Shown in pieces: positions 34,487 through 45,300 of a stretch of DNA of 61,778 nucleotides. The position numbers and the translations under genes were made by a program. Position 1 is the stretch's first letter, and every line of letters starts with the position of its first letter. Origin of the DNA: Chytridium lagenaria (taxonomy: Eukaryota > Chytridiomycota > Chytridiomycetes > Chytridiales > Chytridiaceae). Under the pieces are notes generated by a model, which saw nothing but the letters and a program-made list of their open reading frames with translations, was not told the origin of the DNA and did no database searches. The stretch covers positions 1-61,778 of the forward strand of contig JAHLKC010000186.1 of the NCBI GenBank assembly GCA_025449115.1, read 5' to 3'.

Positions 34487-36324
34487 AATCGTTTTAATAG
34501 ATGAGGGGATGCAGTGAGCTATCTGGGTTTTAACGACAGGACCTCGGATGCTTGCTGCTGCAGGAGGCGAGAGGGTTGCGGCTGATGTATCCGTTCAAGA
34601 CAAAGAAGTAGGGCTAAAGGGGCGGGATCAAAAGAATGCAATCGATCGAGATGGTATAACAATGACAACTGGGAAATGAAATTGCGTAACGTAATCAAGG
34701 GGCATATGAAACATGGTGTAACTTGAGACATCCCAAAAAGGTTAAATGACCATGCTGTCCCAGCGGTTCTTGTCTTTTTTCTTAGTTCCAACGGATCACA
34801 AATGAGCTGTTACACAATAGTGGAAGGGTGAGGGACATGAGGGTTGACTAAAAAACACACACATTTAAAAAGTTTATTCTCAATATCTATTATTAATAAT
34901 GATGATAATCCACAAAAGACATGTCTCAGAATTATGGAAAAAAATATCTCACTTTCATCATTATTTGTAGGTACATATAGGTATGAACCGTGGGAGGTGT
35001 CCAAGGAAGTGTGGGTTGAAATATAATAAACATAATAGAGTTAGAACACAGCAGAGCAGCCCCACGGCATGGGTAAATATAAGACCCTAAAGTTAATTAT
35101 GATGACAAAGCGCAGCTTGTATTACTCTTAAACGGAACGTCGGAACTCGGAGCTTCAAAGCGCATTGCCAAGACTTTGGGAGTGCTTGTAATCTGTGACA
35201 CCACAAAAATACCGGGCTTAAAATGACGTTTCAGTACACGAGTTACATTTACTATTACTAATAATTGGAATGAGACCATGGAGAATGGGATGGAAACTAA
35301 AGGGGCATAGGATGGAAAAGCGACAACTTATTACGGATGAGGCTGATGGGCTTCAGGTAGTTGGTTCAGATACCGGTAGGATATGGATCATTCTCCGAAT
35401 CATTTTAGAGCTAGAATTATTTATATTAGCAACAAACAAATAATCAAGACGATAAGTTTCTGCCTTTAATAAATAAAGCTGTGGACTTTTCAATGCCTGT
35501 TTTTCTTGACGATGACGGAAGAGAATGAGTCCATCTCTTGAACGTTTTGCAAGTTACTTTTGTTATTAAAGAGCAATTTGGAGTGGTTGTAAATGTAATG
35601 GATAAGAACAGACAGACTAGAATCTGAACCATACGGTCTTTGGATCTTTTGGGTGCTTGGCTGAGTTTACTATTATACTTTGCCAAGTATTACGTAGCGA
35701 TTGCGCAGCTGTTATAACAATTTGTGTGACGGTTGTTTTTCAGCCTTTTTCTATTATAAAGTACTATTAATTGTTTATTTGTTTTTTGGTCCCGCTAGAA
35801 AAACCCCCGCTGAAATTAAGGATGGACGGTGGCTCGTATGATTAACGGTGATTCTTTTACATACGTGTTATCAATCATTTACGTCCATTTCTGTAGGTGC
35901 TTGCTTGTCTTTTATTATTCCTGGAACTTATGTCATCAACCGCACCTTAGGAGCCAAAGGTAATTGCCGTGAGTCCTATCGCAGGTCTTCAAATACAATC
36001 GGTTTTTTAAGGTAAGTAATTGAACCCACCATTTTAACACAACTCTCACGACCATCGGAGTCTGAAGTAAATCTCTGCTCCAACGAGAAGATCTAAGTTT
36101 TCTTGGCTAATGAGACATCCCCAAAGCCTAATCGAGCCACTCTGCCATCCCGCCCACGCCAGAAAAGGTGTGTTTTTTTTAAAAAAAAAAATATACAAAA
36201 ACATTAAAAAAAAAAGAAAGAAAGAACGAAGAAGTCTAAAAGAACACAAGAGAAAAGAATCGGGTCGATTTGGAGACTATAAAAAATCACCGATGACGAC
36301 CTTGCTGGTCTCTTTCAATACAGC
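34487..36324. other. Divergent intergenic region between array genes B and C
   Basis: About 1.8 kb between divergently transcribed B and C; no gene supported. Contains promoters for both and a poly-A/T patch at about 36173-36190. Confidence 0.45.
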
Positions 36325-38066
36325 ATGGAAGAAGGGGGCAAAGACAACCGCAAGTCAGACGGGGACCTGCAAGAAGAGATGATGATGAATTTGCTTCTCT
36401 CCAATACCAGCCGTTCCATCTCCCCAACTCGTGAAAGAGCAACCTCGACAACAGCAGAGGTCGAAAAGTCGTCCACGAGTTTAACGGGTCCAATGGCTTG
36501 GATGCAGGGCGCAGAATATAATCATCAGAACCTAAGACTGAATAATGACGCAGCCAACGTCGGACAGCCCTTGATGACGACGGGGTTTACAGGGATCTAT
36601 AACGGCAGATCAGGTCCGGTTACATCATTTTCGTTTTTGCCGCAAAGGGACGAAGGGATGAATGTCCGGACATTCAGTGTAGAGACGACTGTGCCTACAG
36701 TAACAAGAGGGCTACAGGCGATGCAAACCGAGGCGGTGCACTCGCTGCAATCCTTTTTTAATCCGCAGCAAACACCGCAGCAAATACAGACTACACTGGC
36801 ATCAACGTTTCCGGAGAATTCGCAATTCCATCTTCAACAAAACTCTTCTATACCCCCGCCCTTGCAAACTAATGCACCCTACTCCTTTCCACTGCTTCAA
36901 GAAGGGGTGCATGTCGATCCTTTCTCCTTTTCCCATCTTCCCAGCGATAGCGGCGCAACAGCTGTATCTCGGCAGCTTCAGCAACAGCAACATTCCCCTG
37001 TGAGAAACTTTCAACGTCCGACACCTCCTTCAATTGCCTTGACGGAGCCGTCATCGCTAGACTTTTATGCAGCCTTCAACAGTTCACCCTCCACTGATAC
37101 CATCGGACAATTGGGAGGTCCTTCTGATAACTTATTGCAAAGTATTCCTACCATAGCTCCTCTTCCTGCCTACCCGACTCCCGTGGCCGCACAGTCCTCC
37201 TCACAAGCTCATACATTCATTCATCTTCCCCAATAAGGCTAACACCCCCCATATTTAACCAAAACCCGGCAGATACCTCTCTCGAGTCTTTTTTAGATAA
37301 TTCAAAAACATACCCCCATTTGTTTTACAACCAACCCTCATCTGCCGTCACCGCTTTCCCTCACTCAACTGCCCTACCCCCGTCCTCGTACTCTGATCCA
37401 TCACAGTATGGAAGTACATCTTCTTCTCTATCTGCATTTTGGCCAACTTTGGATGTAAATACAATGTCCACCGTATCATCATCATCTTTACAAAATCAAC
37501 CTTTCCAACATCCTTCCCAAATACCTCTTTTCGACCAAGGCCTGCCACCCCTCGCTCCCTCCCTCCCAAAACGCTCCATCTCCCCAACCTCGACCACCGT
37601 CCCTCGCAAACGCTCCACTGAATCCCCCACCAAACCCCGTTCCCATTCCCTCTCTATCCCTCGTTACAAAGTCCGCCAAGCCGCCAATCCTAACTTTACG
37701 GTCGCCCCCACGAAAACCTCGGTCCGTACGCCAACACCCCCTCTCTCACAACCGGCGGTGACGACCGGTGAGGTTAGGAAAAAGCCGACGGTAAAATCCG
37801 GATTGATCATTGGACGTCCGAGAGGACGACCGAGGAGTCGAACGACCGTGTCGCCGCCAGCTGGGGCGATTGGGTTTGTGAATATCGTGTTTGATGGGGT
37901 TGGACAGGATGGGAAGGCACCATGGCATCGAGAGGTTTTGGTTGAAGCTGGCGCAAGTTCAAGTGAGGAGCAAGGCCGGAGACTGGATAAGAAGCGAGAG
38001 AATGGGGCGGAGGGCAAAGAGAAGGGAAATGGAGATGTTGGGGAGAAGAAGCGTGAGAAGGAATGA
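36325..38066 (+). CDS. Array gene C: low-complexity protein with AT-hook-like motif and PWHREVL module
   Basis: Starts at ATG 36325 (MEEGGKDNRKSDGDLQEEMM). The long N-terminal region is Gln/Ser/Pro-rich, with PYSFPLLQEGVHVDPFSF at about 36880-36935, the counterpart of a motif shared with D and E. The first frame stops at 37236, but one missing C in the CCCC just before that stop would carry it into the second frame (PADTSLESFL...). That frame contains basic Ser/Pro segments (PKRSISPTSTTVPRKRSTES), then KKPTVKSGLIIG, RPRGRPRSR (AT-hook-like), GFVNIVFDGV and DGKAPWHREVLVEA. The protein ends in a long Lys/Glu-rich tail at 38066. About 580 residues when joined. Likely nuclear, from the AT-hook and basic clusters; transcriptional or chromatin role inferred only. 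Confidence 0.68.
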
Positions 38067-39193
38067 GAGGTCGATGGCCGAGGATCGGCGATGGAAGCAA
38101 AACGACAGGTTGGAATGAAAAAAACATTGTGGGATCAAGCATAGACAAATAACGAATTAGAGTGAGTTGAAAAATTACAAGGAGGGAGAAACATGAAGTT
38201 TTAAAAAGCCATGTACACACTCAATGGGATGTGATGGGAGATGATAGAGTTGATCATGGAGTTATGTATACTGGGATATCTGTGATGATAACCCAACGCC
38301 CAGAAATATATTACTCTTATACTTCTACCTTTTTTACCTTCAGTCTCAGGTCCGCGGTGTCTGTAACTTTCGTAATCCTTCTTGGCAGCCGGAAGGATAT
38401 CCATACCACTGAATCCATCTATCGCCGCCATCTTTGTTCCTCTTTCCCCCATTTCATTACCAATCATCATTCGTTTAAATGCCGTCAATAAACTATTTAT
38501 CATGCACCAATTTACTCATTCACTGCTTTCCGACCTGAATTTTTATTCTCTTTTTATCGACATTGCGATGATGGCTTTTTTGACTACTAGTGTAATACTT
38601 GTACTTATAGTTAGTGTTCTTTTTTAGGCTAATTATCTAATAGTAGGTAGTGGTAGTAATAATATACATACTTCTATTGGGGCAGATTAGACAGAATTCC
38701 TCAAAGTAGTTTTATTCTTAGATTTTTTGAATTTTACGAAGTCCCATCTGTATATGGTAATTGTACCAAATTTCCTTAAAACGACAACACCTTGTTCCAC
38801 ACAAAGATTACTCAGCCTAGTCTCGGCTCGGCCGGACTAATAATAATTGTCATCGACGTGCGTCATTGATGACTGGATACTTCCCAAGCCCTTTTACACC
38901 TGTTCCCATGCACCTGACTGCAAACATGCGCATATTTATTAAGAGGCGGCCAGGGCCTGTCTCTCCTTTAAAAAATGGGGGAGAAATCAGCATGTGAAAG
39001 GTGAGGGTGTTAAAAAAAAGGGAAAGGAGGTGATGATAAGGTAACTTTCAGGGAACAACAGATGTAAAAAAAGTAAATACAGAAATAACGAACGTCACTT
39101 GAAAGTTGAACCTTGAACTAACATAATAAAACCCCTTACATCATACTACAACGCGCGGCTGTTTAACAATCGTTCAGGTATAAAATCTTAACA
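38067..39193. other. Intergenic between array genes C and D
   Basis: About 1.1 kb with no supported gene. Short frames at 38201-38627 have no recognisable content. Confidence 0.45.
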
Positions 39194-39224
39194 GGGCGTA
39201 TCCACGGCAGATACTGGTCCGACA
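39194..39224 (+). promoter_or_regulatory. Conserved upstream block of array gene D
   Basis: A 31-base segment starting GGGCGTATCCACGGC and ending CTGGTCCGACA. It matches the block upstream of gene E (42153-42183) at 29 of 31 positions, while most surrounding sequence has diverged. In both places it is followed by a long T run and TGTTGGAA. Candidate promoter element or 5' UTR structure. Confidence 0.5.
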
Positions 39225-39427
39225 GATGTGCTTTAAAGATTTATCTTTTTTTTTTTGTTGGAACTTGGGTCATCAAAGACAGCCCTGAATTAAAGAATTG
39301 TTGCTGGGATAAGGTAGTGGTCATGGGAAGGTCAGGTTCGGCGTCAATACGGACGAAGGCGGTCCATCAGACTCAAGTAAATCGAGGGTACCGCGAAGGA
39401 CATCTTCAGCGCCAAGTCTCATGAAGG

Positions 39428-41164
39428 TTGGATCCTTCTTTGTATCCAGATGACGGGCAACCAAGCTTGGGAAGAGTAACTCAGCCGTCGAGGTCAGAGT
39501 CGCCATATTCTTATCCTATGCTTCAAGAGGCGGTGGATGCAGCTGCTTTTTCCTATGGCAGCATCTGGTCATGGCGGTTTGATGAGGGGAGGAGAGTGGC
39601 AGCAGCAAAGGTATTTGCATGGAAGGATAGTTCAGGACTCGGCAACTTCATTAAGCTCCTGGCAGCCGACGCAGCCTCCATCATCAAATGCATTGGATAC
39701 CCTGAGAACTCCGTCATCCATAGCAATAGGTGGTAGTGAGCAGCTGGAGCCACCCAACCTTGGCTTGCAGAGGAATCCCGATACCCATTTCTCCTACCAC
39801 ATCCCTCCTCATCATCCAAACCCTACTCGACCACTCATCCTCACCATACAATTTCCCACACATTCAAACACTCAAGCCTCAGCAATTACATTCCCACGTT
39901 TCTCCTGGTCCACGGTCTGCTTTGACAGTTGCACCATTGCCTGCGCCATGGAATTTAAACCCTTCATCAAACTTCTCGACTTTTGCTTCGACGCCATCAA
40001 ATATTACATCAACATCATCATCTGCCGCTGGAAACGAGAATATGCTAAGTCGTGGGAATCCAAGCCAATATCCAACAACCGTCCAAAACCCTCGATCCGG
40101 AAGATCACAGCCAAGTACGGACGATAACGCTGATTTCACACCTCACACTTCTGTGCCGTATTCGCATCACCCCATTGCTCTACACCAAGGCAACTTATCT
40201 CACACAACTTCTTCGTCAACAGAAGAAGCAAGAGGCGGCTCGGACACACTTTGGGGAGGATCTCATTACAACCCAAACCATGAAACTTTATCAATAATAC
40301 AGAACCACAGTCCTTCACACCAAACGCACCCTGAATTCTCTCCTTTCACGAGGTATTCACCCTATGCTGCCTCACAACGCCCCAACTCTCAAAGTTTTCC
40401 AGACCTGGTTCTCCCACCTTCCGGTTCCTTGGATCAGGAACGCTCACCGGACTTCCAGGAAAACACCGTTTCGGGTTACCAACAATATCCATCTCATGTA
40501 CCAACTCAGACCATCTTTGCAAGAAAAGAGAAGTTTTAATGCGGTGTTGGCCAAAGATTTCAGTTTATCGCAGACTGAATCATCAATAACACTGGAACCT
40601 TCTTCTGGTCTATCGCAAGAGATAAAATTGCCCGCACGGCTCAATTCACCTTCAAGCGACCCAGGTCTCCACCTCTCGCTCCATCCCCATCCAAACGCAC
40701 TCTCGCCCAACCTTCAAAACCACCCCGAAAACGATCCACCAAATCCCCATCCCCACTAAACCAAGACCAAACCAAACGGCCTCGTCAACGGTCAACGGCT
40801 TCCGCATCCCCAGTATCAACGTCATCGGATCAAGCAGTGGAAGCGCCAAAGAAGATCCGACGTACGAAACTGCCGACGGTGAAATCGGGGAGGATTGTGG
40901 ACTTCCGAGGGGTCGACCGAGGATTCGTGAAAATCGGGTGCGGGTGGGGAGTTGGGGTTTGTGAGTGTTGTGTTTGATGGGGTTAGAGCGGATGGAACGG
41001 GCGCCGTGGCATCGGGAGGTGTTGATGGCAGAAGTGGGGAGAGTGTTGGGGAAGGAGACGAGGAAGATGACCTAATAAATAGTGAGATGGGCACTTCAGC
41101 GAAAATAGAGGAGAGAGATGAGATGCGATATGTAGATGGGGTGGAAAAAGGGAAAGGCTCATAA
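39428..41164 (+). CDS. Array gene D: tandem paralogue of E, AT-hook-like, frameshifted
   Basis: Start unresolved. The reading frame carrying DPSLYPDDGQP and YSYPMLQEAVDAAAFSY (about 39507-39557) has no clear ATG. The body is Ser/Pro/His/Asn-rich, with matches to gene E along its length (EWQQQ, EQLEPPN, NMLSRGNPSQ, HQTHPEFSPF, ESSITLEPSSGLSQEI, basic PPRKRSTKSP-type repeats). The C-terminal part reads KLPTVKSGRIV, then in a neighbouring frame LPRGRPRIRE, GFVSVVFDGVRADG and PWHREVL, then an acidic GEGDEEDD stretch. At least five single-base frame breaks occur (for example about 39560, 40890, 41003), mostly in short runs. Gene order, strand and about 3-kb spacing show that D and E arose by tandem duplication. 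It could be a pseudogene or an active gene with assembly indels. Confidence 0.6.
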
Positions 41165-42152
41165 AAAAGCATGGGGAGATAAGGAGAAAAAGATGAAGAT
41201 AAGGTAGAAAACGCGAGGATGGTGACGTGATGGTGGGGAAATATATAGACGGTCGAGTAGCTAAGCTTTAGACGGTGAAAGTTAAAGAATGAGGGTCGAA
41301 GGAACGCGATGTGAGAAAGCGACGACGGGATGAAGATTGGTTGATTTACGAGGAAGCGATGCGTCTGGTAGATACCCGGCGGTTTCGTGTTCTTCGTGAT
41401 AGAGTCTAAAACTCTAGGATTGTCGCATATACCCTGTCTCAGGGTGAGGGTCCGAATATTAGTGACCAGGTGTCTGAATTTCTTTGACTATATATTGTTA
41501 AATTAATTATTTATTATTAGAATACAACGTGAAGTCGTATTTACTTACTTCAAAATTCTTTTCTCGGTCTTTTGGCTTATCTTTGTGTACTTACCTCATC
41601 CTTTTTTTTTTTTTGATACTTGCACGGAAACCTTTATCTAAAACAGTTCCTGATGTCTTAATACTGATCTTCCGAACAATATACAGTGCAGGAAGACAGA
41701 CGCGAGCAATACCATAGGGGCTCAGGGATGTCATCTATCACGCCAAATTCACGACGTGATTTTTATAGATGCGGCTCCAATTTAGAAGCCTACTTCCTGA
41801 CTCAAGACTCGCGATTCACGTTAATATTACAGTCTTGTAGGAAACTAATCAAAAAAAAGGTTTAAGTCCTATATTCTAAAACCAAATTAAATAGATTGAT
41901 CAGTCCGTCCGTTAGAGAATGAATACATTACTGTTAAGCCAGCCGCTACTCTTAATATTTGCATAAGATGTCTTATTTATCGAGTATTTAATAGGTAAAG
42001 AGGTTATGCGGTACAAGGAGCTATCATTCAAAGCGGCACTTGTTCCGTCATCAAAACGAATAAGCAATTTTAAATAATACACGCGTAGGATTTAGTCTAA
42101 CGCGCAGCTGCTCAGCGAATGAAGGTGGGTCATTCCAAATAAACTTTCAAAC
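41165..42152. other. Intergenic between array genes D and E
   Basis: About 1 kb without a supported gene. Includes the 3' region of D and upstream DNA of E, with a T10 run at about 41604-41614. Confidence 0.45.
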
Positions 42153-42183
42153 GGGCGTATCCACGGCTGATGCTGGTCCGACA
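42153..42183 (+). promoter_or_regulatory. Conserved upstream block of array gene E
   Basis: Counterpart of 39194-39224, with two substitutions in 31 bases, again followed by a T run and TGTTGGAA. Lies about 190 bases before the first supported codons of gene E. Confidence 0.5.
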
Positions 42184-42371
42184 ACGCTTATATTTTTTTT
42201 TTTTGTTGGAAAACAAGCTGGGTGGTGAAGGCTATGGGAAATGGGAACGCCAGATCTTGGCAATATGGAGGATGATGCCGGACATTCAGACTCAGGGACC
42301 TTGAGGGAGTCGCGAAGGACATCTTCATCGTTGGGACCCCAACAAGTATTGGAATTCATCTTTGAATCCGG

Positions 42372-44118
42372 ATGATGGGCAACAAACGGGGAGCTTTAGA
42401 TTGTCTCACCCGTCACGGGTCGGATTCGACGTACTCTTATCCTATGCTTCAAGAGGCGGTGGATGCAGCTGCTTTCTCCTACAATATTTCAGGTCATGAT
42501 GGTTTGGTGCGGGGAGAGTGGCAGCAGCAGTTCCGTTTGGATGCAGGAGATGGAGTTTATCACAATCCGACGGCGTCCTCTTCAAGTTCCTGGTCGGCGC
42601 AGCATCCACCATCAGATGCTCTGATAACAACAACATCCACAGCATCAGATGGTTTTGAACAGCTGGAGCCAACGAATCTATTGTTGCAGAACAATCCCAC
42701 CGCTATTCCTTCCCATGACCTCCTTCCTCAACATTCCAATCTTAATCCCACCTCCTATCATCTTCAAAACGCATTCACTTCACTCCCAAACTCTCAAACC
42801 CCGACACACTTCAATACTTTAAGCTCATCCATTACGCCATTCCCACGGTTGAGTGCAACTCCTGGATCGACATTTCAACCAGAGTCCATCTCGTGGGAAT
42901 CAAACCGCTTATCAAACTTCTCGACTATTGGCTCGACGCCGCAATCAACATTATTGTCTGCCGTCGGAAACGCAGATATGCTGAGTCGTGGAAATCCAAG
43001 CCAATGTCAAACGCCACTCCAAAACCCTCTATTCGGAGGACTGCCAGCAACTAGTGTTAATAATACCGCCTTCGCACATTACGCTTCTTCTTCATATTTT
43101 CACCAACCCGTTAGTTCTCCACACCAAGGCAACTCGTTTCATGTACCCCATTCTTCAAAAGAATATGCGGGAGGCTCGACCTTGCAGCTTTTGGGAGAGC
43201 CAGTCACAGGCTCCAATTTAAACCGTGAAAGATCGTCACCAAAACATAAACAGGATAATTTCCACCAGCAAACGAGCCCAGAATTCTCTCCTTTCTCACC
43301 ACTTGCTGAATCAACGCTTTTCAACGCGTCTCTCAATCTCGAAACGCTCTCACTCCCCGTTGAATCTTTCCAACCAAATTTATACTCATTCCGTGGCCCT
43401 GGATCAGGGATCAGAGTTCCAGGGAATTAATGCCGTTTTGGGTTTTGCACCTCAACACCAACAAGCCCCTCCTTCACATGTACCATCCCATACATCTTTG
43501 CAAGAACGTAGTAGTACTTTCCAATGCAGTACTGGCATCGCAGACTGAGTCATCAATAACACTGGAACATTCATCTCGTCTATCACAAGAGATAGAATTG
43601 CGCCCCGCACGGCTCAATTCACCTGCAAGCCACCCAGGGCTTCCACCTCTCGCTCCATCCCCATCGAAACGCAGTCTCGCCCAAACTTCAAAATCACCCC
43701 GAAAACGATCCACCAAATCTCCATCTCCATTAAAACCAAGACCCAAACCGAATCACCCAAAAGATTTTGTCAACACGATCGTCCATCAACGGCTTCAGCA
43801 TCCCCAGTGTCGACGTCGTCGTCATCAGATCAAGCCGTGGAAAGTGCCAAAGAAGATACGGCGTGTGAAACTGCCGACTGTGAAGTCGGGGATGATTGTG
43901 GGGCTTCCGAGGGGACGGCCGAGGATCCGTGAAACGTCGACTAGTGGGGCTGGGGAGTTTGGGTTTGTGAGTGTGTATTTGATGGGGTTAGAGCGGATGG
44001 GACGGCGCCGTGGCATCGGGAGGTGTTGATGGGAAGGTGGGAGAGTGATGGGGAAGGAGAAGAGGGAGATGATGACGAACAAGAAAGTGAGGCAGATGTT
44101 CGGATAGAGAAAGAATAG
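42372..44118 (+). CDS. Array gene E: tandem paralogue of D, AT-hook-like motif and PWHREVL module
   Basis: The long frame from ATG 42372 contains YSYPMLQEAVDAAAFSY (about 42435-42485), GEWQQQF, EQLEPTN, NADMLSRGNPSQCQ, HQQTSPEFSPF and continues to 43430. The alternative upstream frame NPDDGQQ/SHPSR aligns better with gene D, so the true start is uncertain. The next frame (43430-43980) adds ESSITLEHSSRLSQEIE, SPRKRSTKSPSPLKPRPK and KLPTVKSGMIVG, then LPRGRPRIRE. After one lost base the module GFVSV/VFDGVRADGTAPWHREVLMG is followed by a strongly acidic tail GEGEEGDDDEQESE and TAG at 44116-44118. Predicted nuclear, low-complexity DNA-associated protein of about 580 residues. Frame breaks lie at about 42415, 43430 and 43975. 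Confidence 0.65.
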
Positions 44119-44708
44119 GGAGGAAATGAGACGGAACATGGAGATGGGATGGAAAAGTGGGGGGATGCTTATGTAATGGGGAACATAAAGACGATGGAGG
44201 AGCTTTAGACGGTGAAAGGCAGACGGGGTAGAAGGAACGGGTCGAGGCGAGAAAGCTACGACGTGGGATGAAGATGATGATGGGCATTTTTACGAAGAGG
44301 AAAGGAAATGTATTTGAGACGTAAAGTAGAAGGACATGCCTGTGAAGGGGCGTGGGGCAAGGATAAAGAGTTTAGATTAGAAGGAAGGGTACACGGTGTC
44401 TGATGATCTTCCCCGACGGATTTAGGTTGTGTTTTGTATTGGTGATGGTTTGAAGGAAAATACATCAACACCAGAGAATATTATTATTGTACATCACATG
44501 CATCATCATTTGTCTATCATGAGCATAAGATATTATTTACTTATTTTATGTATTTATTACAAGATGGAAAAATGATGGTAAATTATGAATAAATATTTTA
44601 TGATTTATTATTTATTTATTTATTATGTTGATTAAATAGGGGTTTGGTCTTGACACCTATTAAATACATACATATTAATATGTTTTATATGTTTTAGACA
44701 TGTATATA
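44119..44708. other. AT-rich intergenic region left of the foldback element
   Basis: 3' region of gene E followed by ATT/TTTA-rich DNA. The AT-rich target probably favoured the transposon insertion at 44709-44716. Confidence 0.5.
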
Positions 44709-44716
44709 ATAATATT
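44709..44716 (+). repeat. Left target-site duplication
   Basis: ATAATATT, identical to 49273-49280, directly abutting the terminal CACC of the element. Confidence 0.9.
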
Positions 44717-45080
44717 CACCTAGTGTTCCGTGAGAGTCCCCTAGGAGGTACAGAAAAAACTAGCGAAAATGTCTGTACCTCATGCAGCTAGTGGGGAGAT
44801 TTGGCCCAGGTTTTACTAGCGAGGACTTTGCGAAAAATTCAAGTTGAAATAAGGGGGGGGGGCCGGGAGGAGAAAGCGCCGCAGGCGCGGAAAAAAAAAA
44901 GGGAAAAAAAATTAAAAAAAATAAAAATGGAGGAGGAGAGCGAGAGGAAGCTCTTCTCCTCACAATTTCTTTTTGTTATATTCCTTTTATTAATTTCTTC
45001 CTTTTTCCACCGAGGCCGTCATGACGGACTCCCCCGCTCCCTCCCTCCCTCCCTCCCCGGCTCCCTCCCTCCCTCCTTCC
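44717..45080 (+). repeat. Left terminal inverted repeat
   Basis: Matches the reverse complement of about 48905-49272 with only scattered differences. Contains a subterminal hairpin (GGTACAG ... CTGTACC at about 44747-44780), a GC palindrome GCGCCGCAGGCGC, poly-A, and GGAGGAGGAGAGCGAGAGG. Confidence 0.9.
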
Positions 45081-45300
45081 GCCTCCGTCCATCCACCCAT
45101 CCCATCCATCCATCCATCCATTCATCCATCCATCCACCCATCCATCCATGCATCCCGTCCATCCATCCTAACATCCATCCATCCATCCATCCATCCCGTC
45201 CATCCTGCCCATCCATCCACTCATCCATCCATCCATCTACCCATCCATCCCGTCCACCGATCCATCGATTCCATCCATCCATCCATCCTACCACCCACCT
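45036..45300 (+). repeat. CCCT and CATC tandem repeats in the left arm
   Basis: (CCCT)n at about 45037-45078, then interrupted (CATC)n tetranucleotide repeats to about 45300. They read as His/Pro/Ser-rich or Trp/Met/Asp-rich nonsense frames, so no protein is claimed. Confidence 0.9.

Noticed and set aside
45085..45300. Possible CRISPR-like array from regularly spaced repeats
   Set aside because: Tetranucleotide slippage repeats without unique spacers, in a eukaryotic genome.
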